Source of the DNA: an uncultured Mycoplasmataceae bacterium
GTDB taxonomy: Bacteria > Bacillota_I > Bacilli_A > Mycoplasmatales > Mycoplasmoidaceae
DNA length: 16,840 bases
Assembly: GCA_949299825.1 (NCBI GenBank)
Contig: CASGBP010000047.1
Location: 1 to 16,840 of the forward strand
Direction of reading: 5' to 3'
Below the pieces are notes generated by a model. It searched no databases, had not been told where the DNA came from, and saw only the letters and a list, made by a program, of their open reading frames with translations. Made by a program: the position numbers and the translations under genes. Positions 1 to 8,076 of the stretch are shown here, piece by piece; position 1 is the first letter of the stretch, and every line of letters begins with the position of its first letter.

Positions 1-1696
1 TGAATCAATCAAAGTGTTTACAACTAGATTAGACACTATTTATGGAGTAAGTTTTATTTGTTTGAATCCTAAACATAGTTTTGTTAAAAAAAATATAAAA
101 GATAAAAAGATTCTAGATTTTGTTGATTCTTATCTTGCTAAATCAGCCAGAAAAGTAGCAATTGACAATGAAAAAAATGGTATTTTTACTGGTTACTATG
201 CAATTAATCCAATAAATGGTAAAAAGATCCCTATTTGACTAGGTGATTATATCTTAGAAAATGTTGGTACAGGTGCAATAATGGGAGTACCTGCACACGA
301 TGAAAGAGATTATGAATTTGCTAAAAAATATAATTTAGAAGTTATTAAAGTAATTGATAGTGATAAATTACCTTTTAATCATGATGGAAAGCACATTAAT
401 AGTAATTTAATTAATGGACTAAATATTGAAGAATCAATTAATAAAATTAAGGACTACTTTAAATCAAATAAAATTAATTTTGAAGATAAAACTTTCTATA
501 AATTAAAGGATTGAGTTTTTTCAAGACAAAGATATTGAGGTGAACCATTTCCAATTTTATTTGATGAAAATAATAAAATAATAATTGATGAAAATTTACC
601 TATTCTTTTACCAGAAATTGATGATTTTAAACCAGGTAGTGATGGACAATCTCCATTGAGTAAAAGTCAAAATTTTATTGAGGTTGAAATAAAAAATAAA
701 AAATACCATAGAGATTCAAATACAATGCCTCAATGAGCTGGTTCATGTTGATATTATCTAGCTTATATTTTAAAGAATGATAATGGTACTTATATTGATT
801 TAAATTCAAAAGAGGCATTTGAAAAATTTAAAAAATGATTACCTGTTGATATTTACATTGGTGGTCAAGAACATGCAGTATTACATTTACTATATGCTCG
901 ATTTTGACATCATTTTCTATATGATATAGGTATAGTTCCAAACAAGGAACCTTTTAAGAAAATAATTAATCAAGGAATGATTCTAGGTAGTAATGGAGAA
1001 AAAATGTCAAAATCAAAAGGTAATATCATAAATCCTGATGAAATTATTGAAGCATATGGAGCTGATTCTTTACGCTTATATGAAGCATTTATGGGACCGT
1101 TAACTGCTACCTTGCCTTGAAGTGATCAAGGAATAAATGGAGTAAGAAAATGATTAGATAGAGTTTATCGGTATTTTATTGAAGTAGAAAAAGAAATTAT
1201 TGATCTAGCTGAATTAAAGGATGATGAATTAATATTTAACTATAATTTATTCATTAAAAATGTCACTCATAATATTGAAAATAATTTTTTTAATCTTGCT
1301 ATAAGTGATATGATGATTTTTATTAATCAACTATATAAAGTAAAAGTTGTAGCAAAACAATATCTAAAAAATTTTTTAGTTGTTTTAAGTTGTTTTGCTC
1401 CTCATCTAAGTGAAGAGTTATGAACTACTTTTGATCAAGATAAATCTGTATGTTTGCAAAAGTGACCTACATACAATGAAGAGTTACTTATAAAAGATGT
1501 TGTAAACATTGGTTTTTTAATCAATGGTAAACCTAAAAAAAGATTTGATGTTGCAAAGGATTTAAATGATGATGAATTATGTGATTTAATTGAAAAGGAT
1601 GAAAAAGTTATTGAATTATTAAAAAATAAAAAAATTATTAAAAAAATTATAATAAAAAATAAAGTTGCCAATTATCTTATAAAGGAGAGTGAATAA
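1..1696 (+). CDS. leuS: Leucyl-tRNA synthetase, 3' part (5' end outside window)
   Basis: This enzyme charges tRNA-Leu with leucine in the cytoplasm. The window holds the last 564 codons, reading in the frame that begins at base 2. Seen in sequence: the CP1 editing-domain segment GTGAIMGVPAHDERDYEFAK (around 269-328), then the catalytic-core signature KMSKSKGN (around 1004-1027), followed by YGADSLRLYEAFMGPL and the anticodon-binding helical domain. Several in-frame UGA codons (for example 236-238 and 512-514) fall at expected Trp positions, which shows genetic code 4. The usual family length is about 800 residues, so roughly a quarter to a third is missing upstream. The TAA stop at 1694-1696 overlaps the ATG of the next gene by one base, which indicates translational coupling. 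It is the first visible gene of a leuS / DnaJ-like / dnaJ / grpE operon. Confidence 0.97.
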
Positions 1697-2490
1697 TGTC
1701 TGAATATAATGAAACTACAAAATTTTGTACATCAGAAGATATACTTGAGGATAATTGATATGATATATTAGGTTGCAATGTTAAATCAAGTCAAGAGGAC
1801 ATTGATGAAGCATATCGAATGTTAGCCAAACAATATCATCCAGATAAAAATAAAAATCCAGATGCTTTAGAAAAATTTTACAAAATTTCCAATGCTTATC
1901 AAATTCTTTCTGATAGAGAGGTTAGAGCATTTTATGACTATGAATCAGGAAATGCAAAAGAAGCTAGAAAACAATTTAGATTCCAAGCTACAAATGATAT
2001 TGTTGATTTCAAATACTATATAGATGATCTATGTGACAATTTGATTAGTAGTAGTAAATTTAATGATGCAATATGAGAATTAATCAAGGTTAAAACTCAA
2101 TCATCTGATGAAAAATTAGAATTCAATCGAAGAAAAAATATTGTTGGAGTTTTAGATGTTAAAAAAACTGATTTGAGTAATGGAATAAGAACTGCTTTTC
2201 CTTTATATAGGTATAAAACATGTGGGGTTTGTAGAGGGTTTGGAAAAATTGGAATTGATGAAAGAGAGATATGCTACAACTGTGATGGATATGGGATTGA
2301 AGAAGAGCGAATTTTTGTTTATGTAGAAATACCTAAAAACTACAATTATCGTAAAAAATTTATTGTACCTGGTCGTGGTCATAAATTACCAATTACAATT
2401 GGTGATTTAGTTCTTACCATTAATCCTGTAAATCGTTTATCTATGAAGACAAAAATCTTTCAAAGTTCATACAAAAACAGGAAGTTATAG
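1696..2490 (+). CDS. Degenerate DnaJ-like J-domain protein
   Basis: A 264-residue protein related to DnaJ. Seen in sequence: a J domain at about residues 19-85 (WYDILGCN start, HPD motif at residues 48-50), no Gly/Phe-rich linker, then only two CxxC pairs (Cys176/179 and Cys193/196). That could form a single zinc site instead of the two formed by the four repeats of a class I DnaJ. A short DnaJ C-terminal substrate-binding segment follows (VEIPKNYNYRKKFIVPGRG, then GDLVLTI). By family knowledge, HPD proteins stimulate the ATPase of Hsp70 (DnaK); the shortened body suggests a specialised client or location. The ATG overlaps the leuS stop, with AAAGGAG at 1681-1687 as ribosome binding site inside leuS. 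UGA Trp codons occur at residue 21 and in the linker. It is probably a paralogue of the dnaJ gene just downstream; the exact role is unknown. Confidence 0.88.
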
Positions 2491-2500
2491 GAGGTACTAA

Positions 2501-3718
2501 ATGAGTGAAGTTAAAAGAGATTACTATGAAGTTTTAGGTATTAAAAAAAATGCTAGTTTAGTTGATATAAAAAAAGCATTTAGAACTTTGGCTATGAAAT
2601 ATCACCCTGATAGAAATAAGTCAACTGATGCAACAGAAAAATTCAAGGAAATAAATGAAGCCTATGAGGTACTAAGCGACGAAAAGAAAAGAAAGATATA
2701 TGATCAATATGGTCATGCTGGATTAAATAATAGTGGATTCAGTTCAGAGAATATAAATCCTTTTGATATCTTTAATCAATTTTTTGGTGGTGGATTTAGT
2801 CAAGGTGGTTTTGGTGATGCTGGAGACATGTTTGCAGATGATATATTTTCTTCAATCTTTGGTGACTTTGGAACTTTTTCATTTTCAACTGGACCGAGGA
2901 CTAGCAAAAAAACTAGGAATCAACAAAATGAACCAAATATTTATGTTAGAACAACCATAAGCTTTAAAACCTCAGTTTATGGGGGACAAGAAGAAATATC
3001 ATTTGAAAGAAGAAATACTTGTAGTAAATGTAATGGTACAGGTGCTAATTCTCCAAATGATTTAAAAACATGTGATGATTGTAAAGGAAGAGGAATGAAA
3101 CGATATCAACAAAGATCATTCTTTGGCAATATGGTTGAGGAATTTCCTTGTGATCGTTGTAATGGAAAAGGAAAAATTCCAACTTCTAAATGTACTTCAT
3201 GTAATGGTAAAGGAATCATTGTTGATAAGGTAAATGTTAAAGCAACAATTCCAGCAGGAGTGAGAGATGGAGAAACTTTAAAAGTACCTAACAAAGGAAA
3301 TGAAATAAATGGAAGACAGGGTGATTTATATATTGTTGTAAATGTTAAAAAATCAAAATATTTTGAACGTTCAGGCAATGATTTATACACAATTGTTTAT
3401 GTTGATCCAGTTACTGCATTAGTTGGAGGTGAAATTAATGTACCTACTCCTTATGGAATAATTAAACATGATCTAAAAGCTAATACAGCGATGAATGAAA
3501 GAATTGTCATTCCAAACCATGGAATAAAAAGCGAAAATATGTCAAGAACAAAAAGTTTATTTGGCAACAAAAATTCAAGCGGTGATTTAATTTGTGAAAT
3601 CAGATATATGATGCCAAAATATTCAAAGGATGAACTAAAGGAACTATCTAAATTTTCAAAGAGAAATAATCCTGAGATTCAAAATTATAATGATTTAGCA
3701 TTAAAGGAGTTTAAATAG
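2501..3718 (+). CDS. dnaJ: Chaperone protein DnaJ (class I Hsp40)
   Basis: A 405-residue Hsp40 that delivers unfolded clients to DnaK and stimulates its ATPase. Domains in order: J domain at residues 6-72 with HPD at 35-37; a Gly/Phe-rich region at about 73-135 (FGGGFSQGGFGDAGDMF); a zinc-finger domain at about 174-238 with all four CxxCxGxG repeats (CSKCNGTG, CDDCKGRG, CDRCNGKG, CTSCNGKG); and C-terminal client-binding domains (VKATIPAGVRDGETLKVPNKG, then GDLYIVV). Length and layout are normal for the family. The start is fixed by AGGAGGT at 2490-2496, which overlaps the preceding stop codon. It lies 10 bases after the DnaJ-like gene and one base before grpE, so the three chaperone genes are co-transcribed. 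No dnaK, hrcA or CIRCE-like operator is visible here. Confidence 0.97.
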   Translation: MSEVKRDYYEVLGIKKNASLVDIKKAFRTLAMKYHPDRNKSTDATEKFKEINEAYEVLSDEKKRKIYDQYGHAGLNNSGFSSENINPFDIFNQFFGGGFSQGGFGDAGDMFADDIFSSIFGDFGTFSFSTGPRTSKKTRNQQNEPNIYVRTTISFKTSVYGGQEEISFERRNTCSKCNGTGANSPNDLKTCDDCKGRGMKRYQQRSFFGNMVEEFPCDRCNGKGKIPTSKCTSCNGKGIIVDKVNVKATIPAGVRDGETLKVPNKGNEINGRQGDLYIVVNVKKSKYFERSGNDLYTIVYVDPVTALVGGEINVPTPYGIIKHDLKANTAMNERIVIPNHGIKSENMSRTKSLFGNKNSSGDLICEIRYMMPKYSKDELKELSKFSKRNNPEIQNYNDLALKEFK

Positions 3719-3719
3719 T

Positions 3720-4979
3720 ATGTCAAAAGTTAAAAGTATTAACCCATCAAATAGAACTAGAAGATCAAGCACAACAAGTAAAAGTACTAGATCTACTACA
3801 ACAAGAAGAACTAGTGGATCAACTACTAGAAGTACATCAACTAGATCATCATATATTTCAATAGTTGAAATTCCTAAAGTTGATGCTTCAACTATTTCTT
3901 ATTCTAATGCTTATGAAAATATTAGTAATAATGATGTTGTTGCCACTCAACCAATTGAACAGAAGTCACAAGTGATTGAAAAAGTTAAATTAAATCTTGA
4001 TGAGGAGTTAAATAATACTAGATCATTACATGATGCTATTCATAATCAAGACAATATCAATAAAAAAGAAATGGATGAACTAAAAATTGAACTAAATAAA
4101 TTAAAAAATGAAAATAATAATTTAAAGAATCAAAATAATCAAATTAGCAGTAATAATGAAAACTTAAAGAAAAAATTACAAAGCTATGAAAATGATGTAA
4201 ATAAAGTTAATAATGATAATAATAATTTCAAAAATAATCAAAATAAATTAAATAATGAAATTAACCATTTAAACCAAATTAATAATAATCTTAGAAAAGA
4301 AATAGAGTATCTAAAAAATGAATTAAACATGGCTAATCAAATACATAATCAAAATATGCATGATAAAAAATTGAATATGCCTCCTCCACCTCCAATCCCA
4401 AATTTAAATCCTGATCAAAATAACGATAAAAATATTGAACAAGAATGACTAGCTAAGGAACAACAATGATTAAATACAAAAAAACAACTAGAGGATAATA
4501 TTGCTAATCTAACCTTAGCTCTTGAAAATGAAAGGCAACAACTAATTAATAAATTACAAATGAAATCAAAAGAAGCACAAGGTTTAATTGATGAAAAATT
4601 GCAACAGTTGGAAGAAAATAAAAAAAGTGAATTAAAAGAAGCTAAGAATAAAATCTATGAAGATGTACTGTTTAAGTTTATTGAACCTATAAATTTATTT
4701 GAACAAACTATTATATCTTCACAAAATAATCCAGCTATTGCTAACTATTTACAAGGATTTAACATGATTGTTAATATGTTTAAAGATGTACTAGCAATAA
4801 TGGGAGTTGATGAAATAGATATTAAACCAGGTGATGAATTTAACGCTGATTGAATGTCAGCATTTGATGTAGTTGAAAATAGTGAATTTACAACAAATAA
4901 AGTAGTAAAAGTAGTTTCTAAAGGATATGTATTTAATGGTAAAATTTTAAAATTTGCATCAGTACTTGTATCTAAATAA
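3720..4979 (+). CDS. grpE: GrpE nucleotide-exchange factor with long N-terminal disordered and coiled-coil extension
   Basis: A 419-residue protein; GrpE is usually about 180-220. The C-terminal third (about residues 300-419) carries the GrpE head: helices around PINLFEQTI and YLQGFNMIVNMFKDVLAIMG, then GDEFNADWMSAFDVVE, VVKVVSKGY and the end KFASVLVSK, matching the GrpE beta-wing pattern (GxxFDPxxHEAV... LxxGYxxxxRVLRPAxVxVxK). GrpE releases ADP from DnaK. In front lie an Arg/Ser/Thr-rich basic head (residues 10-44), an Asn/Lys/Leu-rich coiled coil (about 112-205), a Pro5 stretch (PPPPPIP, 221-227) and a second coiled coil (about 243-310). UGA Trp codons at 4446-4448, 4467-4469 and 4851-4853 split the frame if read as stops. 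The ribosome binding site AAAGGAG (3703-3709) lies inside dnaJ. The head and coil resemble cytoskeletal-type mycoplasma proteins in composition only; any localisation role is inference. Confidence 0.9.
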
Positions 4980-6131
4980 CTATTTAATATCTTTAATATC
5001 TGAAGGCAATTTTAAATCAGAAAAATCTTCAATTATTTGATATAAAAGGGGTGAAATATTATCACTTCTTTTTGTTCTATTATTCAATTTATTTTTTATC
5101 AAATCAAAGATTTCATCGGTTATCATATTATTAATTCCAACCATTTTTTCAATGATGATAATAATGTGTCCAAGTTTTATTATTTCATCTTTAACTTCTA
5201 AATCAAAAAACTTAACAATGTTATGAAATGCTTTTTCCTTCTTTTTATTTAAATTTAATTCATATTTAAAACCTAATATAAAACCATTATGACTGAACAA
5301 ATTTCTTATTTTGGAAAGAATTTCGACCAACAACAAAAAATCTTCTGAGACTAATTTGTTCTTCTTGTCTATTTTACTAGTACAACTATGTATAACTTCA
5401 TTTTCTAAGGATTTAGATAAATACTTATAGATTCTAATTAATTGTTGAAAATTTAAAGTATCAAAAATTGAATATAAATCAACATATTCTCAATTTCTAT
5501 AGAAACGAATTTCCTTATTTTTCTTAGCATAATTATCAATTTGTTTTTTGAATCATCCATTTTTTATTTTAACTAAAACTTGCTGATTTTCTTTGTCACG
5601 ATTATTTTCAGAAATTGTTTTTAGATTTATATCATCTTGTTTGTAATTTTTAAATAATTCATAAAAAATGTTTTCAAATTGACTTTTATCCTTTTTAACA
5701 TTTGCTATAGTATCATTCATTGAGGAAAAAATCTGATAAAATTGTTGCTCTGATAACGTGGCTATATAAGGACAATGATTTAACCTATCAAGTTTTTTAG
5801 CCATAGTTTTTAGAATTGAAGTATTTAATAAAAATTCAATGTTTCTAAAGTATTTATAAATAATTGAAGCAATAGTTCTATCAATATCAAATAAATAACG
5901 AAGGTTGTTTGAAGTAAATTCAGAATTGTATATCTTATTATTCAAACCTTTTGTGTGATCAAACATTAGAGGATGAGAAGTTTTTTTAATTAAAGATAAA
6001 TAACCATAAGAAGTCAAATATTCTAATAGTAATTTTTTTGAATCATTATCAACAATTACTAATTTTTTTTCATCAGTTAATTCCTTTAATTGTTCTTCTG
6101 GATTTAAATATTTTTTAATTGAATTAGTCAT
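4980..6131 (-). CDS. Abi_2 (AbiD/AbiF-like) family protein, probable HEPN-domain abortive-infection factor
   Basis: A 383-residue protein whose frame is continuous once UGA is read as Trp. Seen in sequence: an N-terminal SYGYLSLIKK segment, then NLRYLFDIDRTIASIIYKYF and RNIEFLLNTSI (about residues 75-105), which match the F-D-R-x-L-R / R-N-I-E pattern of Abi_2 proteins. A central region follows with NWEYVDLYSIFDTLNFQQLI, and a C-terminal SKIRNLFSHNG (273-283) containing R276-x4-H281, the Rx4-6H motif of HEPN RNases. By family knowledge, AbiD/AbiF proteins stop phage growth by abortive infection, and HEPN domains commonly cleave RNA. It is a single gene with no obvious antitoxin next to it. 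Its stop codon directly abuts the grpE stop. No clear Shine-Dalgarno is present (AGGTATATATG is the nearest). The biological target is unknown. Confidence 0.82.
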
Positions 6132-6157
6132 ATATACCTATGGATTTTAACATTTTA

Positions 6158-6163
6158 ATTATA
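6158..6163 (-). promoter_or_regulatory. Predicted -10 box for the Abi_2 gene
   Basis: A perfect TATAAT lies on the minus strand 27 bases before the Abi_2 start codon. No good -35 box is visible. It sits back to back with the plus-strand -10 box at 6189-6194, so the 6132-6213 gap is a divergent promoter region. Confidence 0.45.
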
Positions 6164-6188
6164 ATTTCCATTTATTCTTTAATAAGAA

Positions 6189-6194
6189 TATAAT
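6189..6194 (+). promoter_or_regulatory. Predicted -10 box for the Cys/His-rich small protein gene
   Basis: TATAAT on the plus strand, with a weak TTTCCA -35 candidate at 6165-6170 (18-base spacer). A strong AAGGAGGT ribosome binding site (6202-6209) follows, four bases before the ATG at 6214. Confidence 0.5.
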
Positions 6195-6213
6195 AAGTAT
6201 TAAGGAGGTAGAG

Positions 6214-6459
6214 ATGTTTACTTTAGATGATGTAAAAGAATTTCTAGAAGAATTAGGTTTATCTTTAAATGAAGAAAACATAAAATGAGCTTACACCACA
6301 TTAATTAAAGAAATGAAAACATTTGCAAAAATACGTAAATATGAAAAGAAATTTGGTGAAGATGTGTTTGGTAATCCTATTGATGAAGAAGATGGATGTT
6401 GTCATAATGGATGTGAGTGCAAAAATCACCATGAACATGATAAGAAACACCATCGTTAA
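6214..6459 (+). CDS. Small acidic protein with Cys/His-rich putative metal-binding tail
   Basis: An 81-residue protein (one UGA Trp at residue 25) that would be missed by ORF finders using the standard code. Residues 1-60 are charged and predicted helical (MFTLDDVKEFLEEL start). Residues 61-81 hold four Cys (62, 63, 67, 69) and six His (64, 72, 73, 75, 79, 80) in GCCHNGCECKNHHEHDKKHH, typical in composition of a transition-metal site. The start is secured by AAGGAGGT four bases upstream and by its own -10 box. A strong terminator follows. It has a monocistronic layout between divergent and convergent neighbours. I do not recognise the family. Binding of zinc, nickel or another metal is inference from composition, and storage, delivery or a zinc-stabilised fold are all possible. 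Confidence 0.8.
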
Positions 6460-6491
6460 TATCTAAACAACTAAAAAAAATTTTTGATATG

Positions 6492-6522
6492 AAAAAAGTA
6501 GGTTTTGAATACCTACTTTTTT
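6492..6522. terminator. Bidirectional intrinsic terminator
   Basis: A perfect 12-bp stem (AAAAAAGTAGGT at 6492-6503 pairing with ACCTACTTTTTT at 6511-6522) with a 7-base loop. The A-run and T-run give a U-tract on both strands, so it can end transcripts from the small Cys/His gene (+) and from the DUF2188-like gene (-). Confidence 0.9.
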
Positions 6523-6546
6523 TATTTATTAATCATTATCGATAAA

Positions 6547-6831
6547 TTATTTTCCAGCAAATTTTAAAGTATCTTGTAATGTACCATCTGCTTTATAAAT
6601 CATAACAGTTGCTTCTGAATTCTTAGCTAATTCTCTAACTTTATCCAAAGCTTCTTCCTTAGTTTTTAATAAAGCAGTAATCTTTGATGCACCGCCTCGT
6701 TTTACTTCTCAACCAACCTTCTTACCTTTTTCTTCTCTAGCGGTAACATAGTAAATGTTAGTTGGTTCCTTTTTTGTATTAGTTTTTTTATTGTTTGTTG
6801 ATGATGTATTTTTTTTACTATTAAATAACAT
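6547..6831 (-). CDS. DUF2188-like small protein
   Basis: A 94-residue protein, hidden from standard-code searches by an in-frame UGA (Trp in KKVGWEVKRGG). Residues 1-24 are a Lys/Asn/Thr/Ser-rich flexible head. About residues 25-90 read as YYVTAREEKGKKVGWEVKRG, then GASKITALLKTKEEALDKV, RELAKNSEATVMIYKADGTL, the pattern of the DUF2188 domain (GWxVK, a KxEAxxxARELAKN helix, and a final V-x-x-x-DG strand). The function of DUF2188 is not known to me. Its ATG follows AGAAAGG and an upstream TATAAT (6873-6878). It lies 79 bases downstream of rpsI and may be read partly from the ribosomal operon. It ends at the shared bidirectional terminator. Confidence 0.78.
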
Positions 6832-6872
6832 TAAATAACCTTTCTTAAACTAAAAATGATTTCACAATTATT

Positions 6873-6878
6873 ATTATA
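6873..6878 (-). promoter_or_regulatory. Predicted -10 box for the DUF2188-like gene
   Basis: TATAAT on the minus strand, 41 bases before the start codon; no convincing -35. The same gap holds a 9-bp AT-only inverted repeat (6868-6876 with 6902-6910), which is too weak to call a terminator for rpsI. Confidence 0.4.
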
Positions 6879-6910
6879 TAGTAAAAAAGGACAAGGAATG
6901 GTAATAATAA

Positions 6911-7303
6911 CTATCTCTTTGTAAATTGTGGGCTTCTTCTTGCTCCATATAAACCAAATTTCTTACGTTCTTTAACTCTTGCATCACGAGTTAATAAACC
7001 AGCTTTTTTTAAAGTAGTCTTAAAATCAGGATTAATTTGGATCAAAGCTCTTGCTATTCCTAAACGAATTGCTCCTGCTTGACCATTAAATCCACCACCA
7101 ATTACTTTTACATGTACATCATATGCTGTTTTAGTATTAGTTGCTACTAATGGCTGTTCAAAATCTTGTATTACTAATGAGTTAGGAAAATATTCTTTTG
7201 GTTCTCTTTTATTTACCAAAATTTTTCCATTACCTGGTGTTAACATAACTCTAGCAATTGAACTTTTTCTTCTACCTAATCCCTTGTACTCTACGTTTGC
7301 CAT
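6911..7303 (-). CDS. rpsI: 30S ribosomal protein S9
   Basis: A 130-residue small-subunit protein whose C-terminal tail reaches towards the P-site tRNA. Seen in sequence: GLGRRKSSIARVMLTPGNGK near the N terminus, then VKVIGGGFNGQAGAIRLGIA and the conserved end KKFGLYGARRSPQFTKR, in which the usual SKR is TKR. Length is normal. It lies 12 bases after the rplM stop with GGAGT as ribosome binding site, the conserved bacterial rplM-rpsI order. Confidence 0.98.
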   Translation of the reverse strand: MANVEYKGLGRRKSSIARVMLTPGNGKILVNKREPKEYFPNSLVIQDFEQPLVATNTKTAYDVHVKVIGGGFNGQAGAIRLGIARALIQINPDFKTTLKKAGLLTRDARVKERKKFGLYGARRSPQFTKR

Positions 7304-7315
7304 TTTTACTCCTTA

Positions 7316-7756
7316 TTAACTTAACTTAATTTCTTCTGGTTTTTGTGCTTCATGGTTATGAATTGGTCCATCATAAACATGTAACTTAGTAATAATTCTT
7401 CTTGATAATTTATTTTTTGGAAGCATTCTTCTCACTGAATTTGTTAGTAATTCTTGAGAATACTTGTTAAGCATTTCTTCACCACTTCTTTTTCTTAATC
7501 CACCCATGTAGTGAGAATGTGAATATCAAAATTCATTTTCCATTTTGTTACCTGTTAATATCATTTTGTTTGCATTAATAACAATTACATGATCACCACA
7601 ATCAACATTAGGAGTTCATATTGGCTTATTTTTTCCTCTTAAAATATCAGCAATTTTTACTGATAACTTACCTAAAATTAAATCAGTAGCATCAATAATT
7701 AATCACTTTCTATTTTTTTCCATTATTTCTTTTTTTGCCATTGTTGTTTTTTGCAT
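7316..7756 (-). CDS. rplM: 50S ribosomal protein L13
   Basis: A 146-residue early-assembling large-subunit protein. The frame is continuous through UGA Trp codons. Seen in sequence: KWLIIDATDLILGKLSVKIA, ILRGKNKP, DCGDHVIVINANKMILTGNK, YSHSHYMGGLRKRS, RRMLPKNKLSRRIITKLHVY and a QKPEEIKLS end, all L13 signatures. The start ATG at 7754-7756 is supported by AAGGGAG just upstream and matches the family N terminus (QKTTMAKKE). It is first in an rplM-rpsI operon. A palindromic leader and a -10 box lie upstream. Confidence 0.97.
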
Positions 7757-7774
7757 AATAAACTCCCTTCAAAA

Positions 7775-7796
7775 ATTAAATAATATATTATTTAAT
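7775..7796 (-). promoter_or_regulatory. Perfect AT-only palindrome in the rplM leader
   Basis: A 22-base perfect inverted repeat with arms ATTAAATAATA and TATTATTTAAT, lying between the predicted rplM transcription start (about 7816) and its ribosome binding site. As RNA it could form an A-U hairpin about a dozen bases before the Shine-Dalgarno; as DNA it could be a two-fold protein site. L13 leader regulation is known in Firmicutes, but this element does not visibly match that structure, so the link is inference. Confidence 0.5.
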
Positions 7797-7822
7797 AGAA
7801 AATCAAAAGATATAACTTTTAT

Positions 7823-7828
7823 ATTATA
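7823..7828 (-). promoter_or_regulatory. Predicted -10 box of the rplM-rpsI operon
   Basis: TATAAT (in GATATAATAT) on the minus strand, with TTGGTT at 7847-7852 as a partial -35 at 18-base spacing. The transcription start would be near 7816, giving a leader of about 60 bases. Confidence 0.55.
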
Positions 7829-7852
7829 TCAAAAAACCTAAAATCTAACCAA

Positions 7853-8070
7853 TTAATATATTGTTCAAATACCTAATAATTAGAAAAATTTATGTTGTTG
7901 AAGCTGTAATAATAATCAAAATCCACAAGCATTACAAGGTAGATTCTTTATTTAGATATAAATTCATATTTAAATTAATCAAATAATTCAAAATTAGCAT
8001 ATTAACTAATGTGTAATATATATTTTAGTAATAATAAACATATTATTTAATATCTAACTAACTATAAAGT
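7853..8070. other. AT-rich intergenic stretch with no recognised gene
   Basis: This is most of the gap between the divergent rplM and 8083 promoters. Both strands are dense in stops. A 6-bp inverted repeat (TGTAAT...ATTACA, around 7915-7936) and a 23-codon open stretch on the minus strand (7883-7951, containing CNACGF) are the only things seen. No tRNA, SRP RNA, tmRNA or RNase P signature was found. Confidence 0.5.
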
Positions 8071-8076
8071 TATAAT
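8071..8076 (+). promoter_or_regulatory. Predicted -10 box giving a leaderless transcript
   Basis: TATAAT is followed after six bases by the GTG start codon at 8083, so the predicted transcription start coincides with the start codon. No Shine-Dalgarno can exist in front of it. The -35 region is weak. Confidence 0.55.

Noticed and set aside
1435..1671. 78-codon minus-strand open frame inside leuS
   Set aside because: Antisense shadow of leuS; Phe/Ile/Ser-rich from AT-rich complement, with no ribosome binding site.
1..1696. Multiple stops (TGA) apparently breaking leuS, grpE, cls, polC and others into fragments
   Set aside because: Every break is UGA at an expected Trp position; under code 4 the frames are intact, so these are not pseudogenes or frameshifts.
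2763..3390. Plus-strand 65-codon and minus-strand 94-codon frames inside dnaJ
   Set aside because: Out-of-frame shadows of a fully conserved dnaJ.
3747..3852. Short direct DNA repeats (AGTACTAGATC, ACTAGAAG-like units) at the grpE 5' end as a tandem repeat or phase-variation tract
   Set aside because: The units are irregular codons for Arg/Ser/Thr with no constant period, so compositional bias explains them better.
6868..6910. 9-bp inverted repeat (TTATTATTA/TAATAATAA) downstream of rpsI as a terminator
   Set aside because: All A-T, with a 25-base loop and no adjacent U-tract; likely chance in AT-rich DNA.
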